A DNA stretch of 64,000 nt from Hoskinsella mucinilytica (lineage in GTDB: Bacteria; Bacillota_I; Bacilli_A; Erysipelotrichales; Erysipelotrichaceae), in the NCBI RefSeq assembly GCF_045223415.1, contig NZ_JBEQZJ010000015.1:13988-77987 (forward strand), written 5' to 3'. The notes beneath the pieces were generated by a model that did not search any database, was not told the origin of the DNA, and saw only the letters and a program-made list of their open reading frames with translations. The position numbers and the translations under genes were made by a program. Positions 37,154 to 45,413 of this stretch are shown in pieces (the stretch's first letter is position 1; the number at the start of each line of letters is the position of its first letter).

Positions 37154-38002
37154 TCAATTATTATCCGGTTTAAAGCTAGAAACATCTAAATATGGAAAGC
37201 TTCCATCTACATTCTTTGTTTTGACAGTAACCACACCACTGCGAATCACAGGAACAGATTGAAATTGTTGATCACTGTAATCAAATAAGGTTACTTTGAC
37301 GGTTTGATTGATATCTTCTTTTGTTAATTGATGTTCCGTTACCATGATGGATACATTATTTTCTGCGCCACTGAAATTTTTTGATTGTCTATAAATGCTA
37401 AAACTATAATCATTATCACTGAACCCAAAGTCTTCCGATAACTTAGTCTTTATCTTGATTCCGAAATTCTTTCCTTCTGAATCGATATTTGATGTAGAAG
37501 TTCTTTCAAATAAATAGTCATAAATAGAGATAAGTTTTGAACCATCTTTCAGAAATTTAACTTGTGCAATATTGCTTAGATTACGATTTAACCTTTTCGC
37601 AAGTGTGATAGGTTCTGCATTAGTTTTAATTTCAAAACGTTGTTCTTCATCATAATAATAAATGAATTTTTGATTTAGCTCTATTGTGAAATCACCGGAT
37701 CCATTCTTTTGCTTATTGAGCTCTATTTCTAATAGATCTGCTTGTGTACCGCTGTTTGTAATGATTTGTTTATGGATTAGATCATCATTGGGTAATCGTT
37801 CTAGATCATCGCTATGATATAGCTTTGCGCCCATTTCTTTTGTGGCTAACAATACACTACGGGCTTCCGTTAAGAGCTGAGCATCCTTAGCCTTAGATAC
37901 ATAGCCCATAATAGATGGTATCATAATGGCAAGCAAGATACCTATGATCAATAACACGACAATGATTTCTACCATTGTAAATCCTTTTCTATTCCTTTTC
38001 AT
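37154..38002 (-). CDS. Type IV prepilin-like protein
   Basis: 282 residues. It begins with a short basic leader and the prepilin peptidase motif GFTMVE, followed by the hydrophobic helix IIVVLLIIGILLAIMIPS, the hallmark of type IV pilin and pseudopilin proteins. The rest is a large beta-rich head. GAGGAG precedes the ATG at 38002. No pilus assembly ATPase, prepilin peptidase or other pilin gene is nearby, so it may work with a distant system. Lone gene with terminator. Confidence 0.85.
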   Translation of the reverse strand: MKRNRKGFTMVEIIVVLLIIGILLAIMIPSIMGYVSKAKDAQLLTEARSVLLATKEMGAKLYHSDDLERLPNDDLIHKQIITNSGTQADLLEIELNKQKNGSGDFTIELNQKFIYYYDEEQRFEIKTNAEPITLAKRLNRNLSNIAQVKFLKDGSKLISIYDYLFERTSTSNIDSEGKNFGIKIKTKLSEDFGFSDNDYSFSIYRQSKNFSGAENNVSIMVTEHQLTKEDINQTVKVTLFDYSDQQFQSVPVIRSGVVTVKTKNVDGSFPYLDVSSFKPDNN

Positions 38003-38144
38003 GATATTCTCCTCAAATCTATTATAACGCATTTTTTAGGAATTTCGTCATCATATACTAACTTTTACAAATTTCGATATGTATATAAATGATAAACAAA
38101 ATGTAAAAAGTTGTAAACGGAATGAAAATTGTATCAAAAACACA

Positions 38145-38173
38145 TTGACGAATGAAAGTTTTTCAGATATGAT
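38145..38173 (+). promoter_or_regulatory. Promoter of the T-box leader
   Basis: TTGACG (38145-38150), 17 nt, TATGAT (38168-38173). Expected start near 38180, just ahead of the T-box stem I. Confidence 0.7.
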
Positions 38174-38179
38174 ATACAT

Positions 38180-38447
38180 CACATGGGAATAAAACCGATG
38201 AAATGGAACATTTGATATGAGCACGTAAAGAGAGCAGGGAATGGTGAGATCCTGCCGTATGCTGTATTGATATGTGGGCCATAGAGGGCAAAGGGAACAG
38301 GCAAACTGCCTTAGTATACAAGACGTTGTTCACGTTACGAACAAATGCGAGAGCATGAGTGGATTCTTTTATTAGAATCAAGTAAGGTGGCACCGCAGGC
38401 GATTTGGCTTGTCCTTAATCTGTTTCACAGAAAGGATAAGTTTTTTT
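38180..38447 (+). ncRNA. T-box leader, probably tryptophan-specific
   Basis: A complete T-box. The K-turn GATGA is at 38197-38201. ATGG (38203-38206) pairs with CCAT (38279-38282) below the specifier loop, and ATATGAGCA (38215-38223) pairs with TGCTGTAT above it. The apical AAAGAGAGCAGGG...TGGTGAGATCC region follows. The T-box AAGGTGGCACCGCAGG begins near 38385. The terminator is CTTGTCCTT (38408-38416) with AAGGATAAG (38432-38440) and seven T. The codon in the usual specifier place is TGG (38275-38277), with one base before the lower stem. The variable T-box base is C, pairing a G73 discriminator, as in tRNA-Trp. ATG (Met) is the alternative but fits neither spacing nor discriminator. Confidence 0.85.
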
Positions 38448-38966
38448 ATGTAAGTATTACATGGGAGTTGAGAATTCAGCATGATCTGACTCCCATGCGT
38501 TTCAGAATTCAAATGAACATTGAATGATTAAGAAGCCCATATCGTTTTATGAAGGATGTTGAAAAAACCATACAACCATCAACATTCGTCATCTGTTTTA
38601 CATTCCTGATAAATTGCAATATAGATGCTCATAAAAGGATACTTATATCATCCATGTATTACCCCTTCTATCACTGATTCTGACAAAACTACCATCCACA
38701 TGCTGAACCATATAAGGCTGATCCGATGTACTTACCAGTTGATAAATCTTATCATAAACAGATCTGAACCCTATCCGATTCTTCCTCAAAAAATGATGAT
38801 ATATTCAGATCCTACCTTTAGCTTCTACTCTCTTGCAGGAAATCAATCTCACCTGCATAAATGATTCAATATGGAAGTACATCAGGAATGCCCATCATCT
38901 TATTGGTAAAAATGATGGTATACAATGATAAAAAGCAATCGTTGGATTGCTTTTTATGTTATTTTC
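38448..38966. other. Region after the T-box without a recognisable gene
   Basis: 519 bases that should hold the T-box-controlled gene, yet no convincing ORF is present on the + strand; open frames are 40-80 codons, His/Ile/Pro-rich and without ribosome sites. A hairpin CATGGGAGT/ACTCCCATG occurs at about 38459-38497. The tail ends with an AAAAAGCAATC/GATTGCTTTTTA terminator at about 38932-38957, which can serve the reverse gene ending at 38967. Possibly a deleted or decayed gene. Confidence 0.5.
38643..38789 (-). pseudogene. Possible coding remnant on reverse strand
   Basis: A reverse-strand frame of 48 codons (TTG 38789 to TAA 38643) has natural-looking composition, including DKIYQLVSTSD and MVQHVDGSFVRISDRRGN. 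Flanking frames are broken by stops, and there is no ribosome site. It may be part of a decayed gene or a chance frame. The family is not recognised. Confidence 0.2.
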
Positions 38967-39731
38967 TTAAATTAATTCAATCTCTTTTCTTGTTTCGCAA
39001 GCTTTCTTCAATTTTAAAGTTGCGCCCTTCAATAAGACAGGATTTACTTTGCGTGCATGTTGAGGACAGATTGTTACACACCGCATGCAAGAGATGCATT
39101 TTGATGTATCAGTTTCCTGTGGATGGTCAGGATGGATCGCTTCCATTGGACACTGTATTGCACAAGCACCACATTTTGTGCAATCCTTACCGGCTTTTGG
39201 AACCATAGGAATCGTCTTTAATTCTTTATAAGGACGATGACCGGGTACACTGATCTCTGTTGTCGTATCGTTATCTAAACGAACAAATAGGTTTTTGAGA
39301 TATTCATGCATTTGTTCTACATCTGTTGTATCAGGTCTACCTGATCCATAAATATGCATAATGGAATGTTCGCATATGATAGCCATTGCACCGATTGGAG
39401 AAAATCCTTGTTGTTTTACAAAGTCATACAACTCGATCAATGTATCTTCATAGGCTCTATTTCCATAAGTAACAAGTAAGATACATGGTGTATGGTTACC
39501 GTGTATGCTTTTGAATTTATCTAATGCAATCGCCGGAGTTCTTCCACCAAAAGAAGGAACCGCAAAGATAGCTAAGTCATTCATACCGAAAGTTTGTTCA
39601 TAATAACTGGCATGAGCTGTAAGATTATGAAGCGAAGAAGGAACGATAAGTTGTTTTTGAATATCTTTACAAACTTGCTCCGTATGATTGGCAGGACTAA
39701 AATAGATGATATGTGCTTCATTGATGTTCAT
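38967..39731 (-). CDS. EFR1-type ferrodoxin: flavodoxin-like plus two 4Fe-4S clusters
   Basis: 254 residues. The N-terminal flavodoxin-like domain (about 1-150) begins with IIYFSPANHTEQVCKDI, close to the flavin-binding loop, and has VPSFGGRTP. The C-terminal ferredoxin part has two CxxCxxCxxxCP motifs: CTKCGACAIQCP and CISCMRCVTICP. It should carry FMN and two iron-sulfur clusters for electron transfer; the partner is unknown. No clear ribosome site precedes the ATG at 39731, so the start is tentative. Confidence 0.88.
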   Translation of the reverse strand: MNINEAHIIYFSPANHTEQVCKDIQKQLIVPSSLHNLTAHASYYEQTFGMNDLAIFAVPSFGGRTPAIALDKFKSIHGNHTPCILLVTYGNRAYEDTLIELYDFVKQQGFSPIGAMAIICEHSIMHIYGSGRPDTTDVEQMHEYLKNLFVRLDNDTTTEISVPGHRPYKELKTIPMVPKAGKDCTKCGACAIQCPMEAIHPDHPQETDTSKCISCMRCVTICPQHARKVNPVLLKGATLKLKKACETRKEIELI

Positions 39732-39832
39732 AATGTTTTATCTGGTATCAGATCGATGATATTACATCATGTGATACCTTTTCCTTTCTAACAATCTTTT
39801 AAAACGAGAGATTGATAGCGTTGTAAATTGTT

Positions 39833-40597
39833 TTATTCTTGAAAAATATGTTGGATAAATCGTTTTGGACCTTTCTGATAAAGAAATACGATACCTTGGT
39901 TTCCATATTCTCTAAAGATATCATCAAAATAAAACATTCCGGCAACTTTGGGAAACTGGCTCCAAAAATCTCCACTGGTTGCGTGAATCAAGATGTTATG
40001 TTGTAATGCCTTATTTTCAATATCTAAAGATTGTGCTAACATTGAAAATGCTTTTTCTTTATATGGTTCATATTTATCGGTATAAAATTTATAAAGCTTT
40101 GCGTCTTCATTCCATGATAAGAAGTGTGATAAACCATTGGTAAAGGTAAAATAGTCCAACAAGTCTAGATAATTCTTACTAGATAGTGGATAGCGAGAAT
40201 GGATACATAACTTGGTAATCTCTAAAGTAAGAAAATTTTCCATAACATAAACCATTTGAGAAATGATCGGTGTGATATTTGCGATTTTGATTAGATCCAA
40301 TAGCAGATATATCTGATCATCTTTTTTTATGACGTTATGTTCCTCTGTGCCGACAACAGGAAGAATTATGATATGTTCCAAACATTCTTTTTCATCATGA
40401 AATATCTCATTCCAAAGAACTCGATTAAAGATCGGGAATTCTTCTATGATGGATTCAAGCTGTGTGGATAGCTCTTTGCATACATCTTTACGTTTTTGAT
40501 CTGGCTGTTTAAATTTGTTTAATAAAGGAAAAAAATGACATTGTTTGATTTCTTTATCCTGTAAAAAGGCATGGATGATTTCCCATTCGCATTTCAT
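39833..40597 (-). CDS. Hypothetical cytoplasmic protein
   Basis: 254 residues, no signal peptide or membrane helix, mostly helical and rich in aromatic residues. The start is well supported by GAGGTGATGAT before the reverse ATG at 40597. I recognise no family or active-site motif. It lies between the EFR1-type protein and the divergent deacetylase, with no clear functional link. Confidence 0.65.
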   Translation of the reverse strand: MKCEWEIIHAFLQDKEIKQCHFFPLLNKFKQPDQKRKDVCKELSTQLESIIEEFPIFNRVLWNEIFHDEKECLEHIIILPVVGTEEHNVIKKDDQIYLLLDLIKIANITPIISQMVYVMENFLTLEITKLCIHSRYPLSSKNYLDLLDYFTFTNGLSHFLSWNEDAKLYKFYTDKYEPYKEKAFSMLAQSLDIENKALQHNILIHATSGDFWSQFPKVAGMFYFDDIFREYGNQGIVFLYQKGPKRFIQHIFQE

Positions 40598-40675
40598 ATC
40601 ATCACCTCATCCCTATTGTATCACGTTTTCGTTTAAGAAAGAATCAAAAGACCATACTAAATACAGGTGATGAAC

Positions 40676-41434
40676 ATGAATAAGAAAACATTTCAAAAAG
40701 TTTTGATTGCGAGTATAGGGTTTTTGGTTTTTGTGACATTTATGGCAATCGTATTTCGTCATTTTGCGGATGAAGCCACAAAGCCAGCAGTTGCGAAAGC
40801 AGAGGAAAAAGTGATGTATCTGACTTTTGATGATGGACCTAGCAAACATACTGCAGAGGTATTGAACATATTAAAAGAAAACGATGTCAAAGCAACCTTT
40901 TTTGTGACAGGGGAATTTCCGGAATATGAGTCAATGATCAAAGAAGAAAAGGATCAAGGACATGCCATCGGAGTCCATACATACTCTCATGATTATGCGA
41001 AAATCTATACAAGTCCTGAGGCATATTTTAAGGATATCGATGAAGTAAATGAAATCATCAAACGTCAAACAGGATCGACTACACCCTTTCTGCGCTTTCC
41101 AGGGGGTGCCAGTAATACGGTTTCTCGTAAATACAATCAAGGAATCATGACTGTATTATCTAAACAGGTTCAAGATAAAGGCTATCAATATTATGACTGG
41201 AATGCTGAAAACGGAGATGGAAATCCGGGATTGAGTGCGGATACTTTGATAGAAACGGCATTAAAGGAAGCAAAAGGAAAACAGAGCGTAATGATGTTAA
41301 TGCATGATGGCGCAGGGAATGGCGAAACTGTAAAAGCTTTACCTGCTATTTTAAAGGAATTCAAAGCACAAGGTTATGAGTTTAAGGTGATCGATCCTAC
41401 CACACCGATTTTTCACCATCATATCGCCAACTAA
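40676..41434 (+). CDS. Polysaccharide deacetylase, PgdA-like
   Basis: 252 residues from ATG 40676 (AGGTG six nt upstream). One N-terminal membrane anchor (about 8-29), then a NodB domain: TFDDGPSKHT (catalytic Asp and metal Asp), HTYSHDY (metal His pair), LRFPGGAS, YYDWNAENGD and MLMHDGAGN. All five NodB motifs look intact, so it should remove acetyl groups from GlcNAc, most likely in peptidoglycan, giving lysozyme tolerance. Single gene. Confidence 0.93.
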   Translation: MNKKTFQKVLIASIGFLVFVTFMAIVFRHFADEATKPAVAKAEEKVMYLTFDDGPSKHTAEVLNILKENDVKATFFVTGEFPEYESMIKEEKDQGHAIGVHTYSHDYAKIYTSPEAYFKDIDEVNEIIKRQTGSTTPFLRFPGGASNTVSRKYNQGIMTVLSKQVQDKGYQYYDWNAENGDGNPGLSADTLIETALKEAKGKQSVMMLMHDGAGNGETVKALPAILKEFKAQGYEFKVIDPTTPIFHHHIAN

Positions 41435-41516
41435 TCAAAACACCTTCTTGTCTATAGAAAAATCAATGAAACATGATATAATGTGGATAGATTTTATAAA
41501 CAAGGAGGTGCTTTTT

Positions 41517-42251
41517 TTGAAGGAAAACAGAAGTTCTTTGGAAGAGATAAAATGTGGATATCGCAAAGAAGAGCATGGATATCGATGCCTTATGTGTGAT
41601 ACCATGTTTTGCGAAGATGAAGTGTATCCGATTGATGGTCATTTTCTTACTGCAAAGGCTGCAGTGAAGTATCATATTGAACAACAACATGGAGGTTGTT
41701 TTGAACAATTACTTGAGTTGGATAAAAAAGATAATAGTTTGACTGAAGTACAAAAGGTGTTATTTCGCTATATCAGAGAAGGAAAAAGTGATAAGGAAAT
41801 CGCCAATCTTACCAATACCAGTGCCTCTACCATACGTCATCAGCGATTTGTCTTTAAAGAAAAGGCAAAACAAGCAAGGATATATTTAGCACTTTATGAA
41901 TTGGCAATGGAGAATAAAGATGATCATTTTTTACATATTCACGCAACCGCAAAGCAAGTAGATGATCGTTTTATCGCCACAGAAAAAGAAGAACAACAGG
42001 TATTAGATACGATGTTTCTAACATTACAGCCATTAAAATTAAAACAGTTTCCGGTGAAGGAAAAGAAAAAGATCATTGTTCTTCGCACCATTGTAAAACA
42101 ATTAGATCCAAATAAGCGATATCAAGAAAAAGAATTAAATGCTTTATTAAAAGATATTTATGAGGATCACGTAACCATTCGCAGGTATTTAATAGAATAT
42201 GGTTATTTAGATCGAACGAAAGATTGTAAGGAATATTGGGTGAAGACATGA
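41517..42251 (+). CDS. Transcriptional regulator with DUF2087 domain
   Basis: 244 residues from TTG 41517, chosen because AAGGAGG at 41502-41508 is ideally spaced. The N-terminus has a zinc-finger-like YRCLMCDTMFCED followed by HIEQQHGG. A LuxR-type helix-turn-helix comes next (about 80-125, REGKSDKEIANLTNTSAST), then a linker. The DUF2087 domain is at the C-terminus (about 185-244, LKQFPVKEKKKIIVLRTIV and DHVTIRRYLIEYGYLDR). The target is unknown. It overlaps the tiny ORF at 42248. Confidence 0.8.
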   Translation: MKENRSSLEEIKCGYRKEEHGYRCLMCDTMFCEDEVYPIDGHFLTAKAAVKYHIEQQHGGCFEQLLELDKKDNSLTEVQKVLFRYIREGKSDKEIANLTNTSASTIRHQRFVFKEKAKQARIYLALYELAMENKDDHFLHIHATAKQVDDRFIATEKEEQQVLDTMFLTLQPLKLKQFPVKEKKKIIVLRTIVKQLDPNKRYQEKELNALLKDIYEDHVTIRRYLIEYGYLDRTKDCKEYWVKT

Positions 42252-42337
42252 TGAATGAAAGTATCCATTGGTATGAAAACGATGATCAAAGAAAGCATGT
42301 CTCGAGTCGTTTAAAAAAGTTGCTTTTCGTAATATAA
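42248..42337 (+). CDS. Very small ORF overlapping the DUF2087 gene
   Basis: 29 codons beginning at ATG 42248 within the stop region of the preceding gene (ATGATGA), so translation could be coupled. The peptide (ESIHWYENDDQRKHVSSR, basic end) is unknown and may be a remnant of a longer gene. Weak evidence. Confidence 0.2.
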   Translation: MMNESIHWYENDDQRKHVSSRLKKLLFVI

Positions 42338-42356
42338 CATAGAGAGGAGCAACGAT

Positions 42357-42728
42357 ATGACAAAGAAAGAAATCGCTTATCAGTTTTGGAATCACATGAC
42401 AAATCAGCATTTTCAAGAATTAGAGCATTTATTTCATGAAGATGCTGTTATTCAATGGCCGAATACAAATGAAATATTTTCTGTGAAACAATTCATAATC
42501 GCAAATGCAAGCTATCCCGGAGAGTGGAAGGAAACAGTGAAATCTGTTTATGAAATAGAACAAGGAGTGATAACGGAAACCTTGGTAGAGGATAAAGAAA
42601 TGTCCTTTATAGCGATATCGATATTTCAGATAAAGGAACATAAGATTGCCACATTAAAGGAATTCTGGAGTCCAAACGGGGAAGCGCCAGCTTGGAGAAA
42701 AGCGTTGTTACATAAAGAAGTCACATGA
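42357..42728 (+). CDS. SnoaL-like / NTF2-fold protein
   Basis: 123 residues. The pattern of a long first helix (KKEIAYQFWNHMTNQHFQEL), LFHEDAVIQWPNTNE, a middle strand pair and a final LKEFWSPNGEAPAWRKALL is that of SnoaL-like NTF2-fold proteins, often small-molecule isomerases, hydrolases or binding proteins. AGAGGAGC precedes the ATG. The stop lies inside its terminator. Substrate unknown. Confidence 0.75.
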   Translation: MTKKEIAYQFWNHMTNQHFQELEHLFHEDAVIQWPNTNEIFSVKQFIIANASYPGEWKETVKSVYEIEQGVITETLVEDKEMSFIAISIFQIKEHKIATLKEFWSPNGEAPAWRKALLHKEVT

Positions 42729-42740
42729 CTTCTTTTTTGA
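42714..42740 (+). terminator. Terminator of SnoaL-like gene
   Basis: AAAGAAGTC (42714-42722), loop ACAT, GACTTCTTT (42727-42735), then T. The hairpin includes the stop codon. Confidence 0.85.
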
Positions 42741-42813
42741 TGAAATCGATTGCGTTTTCTTTTTTTAGTGGTATACTATTTAAAAAAGAACGTGAAAAAC
42801 GGAGGACAAAACA

Positions 42814-43164
42814 ATGAAATTAGATGAAGAAAAAGAATGGTTTCAAGTAACAGGGCATAAAGATATCATGATTTTCAATATCACTGGGATGAATACCGAT
42901 ATGGATGCGAATACCAATAGACTGATTCAAAAGATGAATCAATGTGCTAAGGATCATCAACTGGATGTTACCATCCATATGGATAGCGCATCGAAGATTG
43001 ACACAAGAGGAAAAGATGCAGATATCATCTTATTAGGACCAGAACTATTTGCGATGTGTGATGAAGTAAAACAAAAGTATCCGGGTAAAGTGGTGAAGGT
43101 CATAGATCAAAAGGATTTTGGCTTTTGGGATGGTGAAAAGGTTTTGAAAGCTGCATTATCATAA
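42814..43164 (+). CDS. PTS EIIB-like protein lacking the catalytic cysteine
   Basis: 116 residues resembling the lactose/cellobiose EIIB fold: an opening strand and loop IMIFNITGMNTDMD, then LDVTIHMDSAS, ADIILLGPELFAMCDEVKQK and VIDQKDFGFWDGEKVLKAAL. In active EIIB proteins the first loop reads roughly F-C-S-A-G-M-S-T; here the Cys is replaced by Asn, so phosphoryl transfer should be impossible. No EIIA or EIIC gene is nearby. It may bind a sugar or partner as a regulator. It is a single gene with GGAGGAC upstream. Confidence 0.75.
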   Translation: MKLDEEKEWFQVTGHKDIMIFNITGMNTDMDANTNRLIQKMNQCAKDHQLDVTIHMDSASKIDTRGKDADIILLGPELFAMCDEVKQKYPGKVVKVIDQKDFGFWDGEKVLKAALS

Positions 43165-43180
43165 TTATATGCAGATGATT

Positions 43181-43217
43181 AAAATAGCATGAAACTATAT
43201 GGTTTATGCTATTTTTA
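43181..43217 (+). terminator. Terminator after EIIB-like gene
   Basis: AAAATAGCAT (43181-43190) pairs with ATGCTATTTT (43206-43215). Confidence 0.8.
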
Positions 43218-43335
43218 TATTGTGAGGATTGGATTATATAAGCTTAAAATAAAGTGAAAAAAATAAAAATGATAGATCGTCATATCCATTGATTTCTAAG
43301 TATGATACAATATCAAAGATAACGAGGTGAAGGAT

Positions 43336-44667
43336 ATGTTACAGGATACCATAGCAGCCATTTCAACAGCAGCAGTAGATGGAGCTATTTCCATCATACG
43401 AATGAGTGGCGATGAAGCGATTTCAATTGCAGATCGTCTTTGTAGTTGCCATTTAAGTGAGAAAAAAAGTCACACCATTTCTTATGCATATATCATTGAT
43501 CCACTTACAAAAGAGGCAATAGATGAAGTATTGATCTCTGTATTTAAGGCTCCTAAAACCTATACAAGAGAAGATATCGTAGAAATTAATTGCCATGGTG
43601 GTAGATTTATTACAAAAAAAATATTACAGTTATGTTTGATGCAAGGAGCAAGATTAGCACAACCGGGTGAATTCACACGACGTGCGTTCCTACATGGAAG
43701 AATTGATTTAACCCAAGCAGAAGCTATTCATGATATGATACAGGCAACAACAAATGAAAATAGTAAATTAGCGATACAAGGAATCAAAGGCAGCGTGAAA
43801 AAACTATTAGATCCATTGATTGAACAAATACTCGATATCATTGCCAATATCGAAGTAAATATCGATTATCCCGAATATGATGATGTAGAACAATTAACAA
43901 ATGATATTGTATTACCTAAGGTAGAAGAATGGTTAACTCATATCGATCAAATCTTAGAACGTGCACAAAGTGGTCAGCTTCTGAAGGAAGGTATCAAAAC
44001 AGCCATCATAGGAAAACCGAATGTCGGTAAAAGTAGCTTGTTGAATGCTCTGTTAGAAGAGGATAAAGCGATTGTTACTGAGATAGCGGGTACCACTCGT
44101 GATATCGTAGAAGGTCATATTCATTTGGAAGGATTGACGTTGAATTTAATTGATACCGCTGGTATCAGAGAAACAAAGGATGTTGTAGAAAAAATAGGTA
44201 TTGAACGAAGTATACAGGCAATAAGTGAAGCACAATTGGTTATCTTAGTGTTAGATGCATCTAGAGATTTAGATCAACAAGATAAAGAACTTATGGATAT
44301 GACAAAGGATAAAACAAGGATCATCGTATATAACAAAACAGATTTATGTAAGGTATCTGATGGTATTTCTATTAGTGCGCAAACAAAAGATATTGATGCT
44401 TTGATTCAAGAAATTCATCATTTATTTGATAAACATAAGATCGTAATGAAAGAGCCTTCTTTAGCAAATGAGCGTCAGATTTCTTTGATGCTACGAGCAA
44501 AACAAAGCATGACACAAGCTATGCTTGCCTTACAGGATGGTATGGAATTAGATATGGTTGAAATTGATATACAAGATGCATATACCTCTTTAAAAGAAAT
44601 TTTAGGAGAGGTTCATAGAGAGGATCTTTTGGATACATTATTCACAAATTTCTGTTTAGGAAAATAA
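43336..44667 (+). CDS. mnmE: tRNA modification GTPase MnmE
   Basis: 443 residues from ATG 43336 (CGAGGTGA upstream). With MnmG it installs the cmnm group at U34 of some tRNAs. Domains: N-terminal THF-binding (about 1-118, IAAISTAAVDGAISIIRMSG), a helical domain, and an inserted G domain with GKPNVGKSSLLN (G1), GTTRD (G2), DTAG (G3) and NKTD (G4). The C-terminus ends in FCLGK, carrying the conserved catalytic Cys (canonical FCIGK). mnmG is not next to it here. Confidence 0.97.
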   Translation: MLQDTIAAISTAAVDGAISIIRMSGDEAISIADRLCSCHLSEKKSHTISYAYIIDPLTKEAIDEVLISVFKAPKTYTREDIVEINCHGGRFITKKILQLCLMQGARLAQPGEFTRRAFLHGRIDLTQAEAIHDMIQATTNENSKLAIQGIKGSVKKLLDPLIEQILDIIANIEVNIDYPEYDDVEQLTNDIVLPKVEEWLTHIDQILERAQSGQLLKEGIKTAIIGKPNVGKSSLLNALLEEDKAIVTEIAGTTRDIVEGHIHLEGLTLNLIDTAGIRETKDVVEKIGIERSIQAISEAQLVILVLDASRDLDQQDKELMDMTKDKTRIIVYNKTDLCKVSDGISISAQTKDIDALIQEIHHLFDKHKIVMKEPSLANERQISLMLRAKQSMTQAMLALQDGMELDMVEIDIQDAYTSLKEILGEVHREDLLDTLFTNFCLGK

Positions 44668-44674
44668 TCGCAAG

Positions 44675-44702
44675 AAAAAAGCGCATAGTAGCGCTTTTTT
44701 TG
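44675..44702. terminator. Bidirectional terminator between mnmE and dcd
   Basis: AAAAAAGCGC and GCGCTTTTTT around ATAGTA. T-tracts exist on both strands, serving the convergent genes. Confidence 0.85.
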
Positions 44703-44712
44703 AACATCAAAT

Positions 44713-45255
44713 CTATTTTATTTTTAATTCTTCATCTAGATAAACTTTAGAACCTGTTGCGCCTCTTTGTTTTTGGTATTTTCCTTGATAAGGATGAAGC
44801 GCTGGCTCATCCATATCCGCAAATACCAACTGTCCGACACGTCTACCGGATCGTAGTTCTATCGCACAGCGATTCGCATTGAATAATTCTAACGTGATTT
44901 CTCCCTCAAAGCCAGGATCTACCCAACCGGCATTTTGTATGAATAATCCCATTCTACCAAGAGAACTTCTTCCTTCCACAAAGGCAGTTAAATGATCTGG
45001 TAAAGAAATGTATTCCATTGTAGTGGCCAAAACAAATTGTCCTGGTAATAAGATATAACTATCGGCAACCATCGTCTTATATGGAATTTCTTTTCCCATG
45101 GAAATGATTCCGGTAGAAGAATCCTCTACGATACTAAACGTATTTCCTAAACGAATATCCACACTTGCCGGCTGAATTTGATCATCTAAAAGTGGTTCGA
45201 TAATGAGGCTTCTTTCCTTTGTCATTTTCATGATCGTCTTATCTGATAATATCAT
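44713..45255 (-). CDS. dcd: dCTP deaminase
   Basis: 180 residues. It converts dCTP to dUTP. Family motifs: ASVDIRLGNTFSI, VEGRSSLGRMGLFIQNAGWV (catalytic Glu within GEITLEL just after) and the C-terminal YQGKYQKQRGATGSK. The start is likely the reverse ATG at 45255, because the GTG at 45267 is too close to the AGGAAAGG ribosome site. It could be the bifunctional dCTP deaminase/dUTPase form; I cannot separate them by eye. Confidence 0.93.
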   Translation of the reverse strand: MILSDKTIMKMTKERSLIIEPLLDDQIQPASVDIRLGNTFSIVEDSSTGIISMGKEIPYKTMVADSYILLPGQFVLATTMEYISLPDHLTAFVEGRSSLGRMGLFIQNAGWVDPGFEGEITLELFNANRCAIELRSGRRVGQLVFADMDEPALHPYQGKYQKQRGATGSKVYLDEELKIK

Positions 45256-45413
45256 ATGTATGTTCACCTTTCCTATTCAATAAAGTCTAGTTTATCATAG
45301 CATGAAAGTGAAAGAGCGCCAACCTTTTTCTATAGAGGAGGTGGATGAAATCAGTTTGCTGATGATAAGTGGTATGATATAATACAAGAGAAAAGAGAAA
45401 GAAGGTACATAGC

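Noticed and set aside
38275..38277. Methionine (ATG 38272-38274) as T-box specifier
   Set aside because: TGG lies at the standard distance (one base) from the lower stem, and the T-box base C fits tRNA-Trp G73, whereas tRNA-Met has A73.
38345..38864. Forward ORFs of 60-79 codons within and after the T-box
   Set aside because: One covers the antiterminator itself; the others have odd composition (His, Ile, Pro) and no ribosome site.
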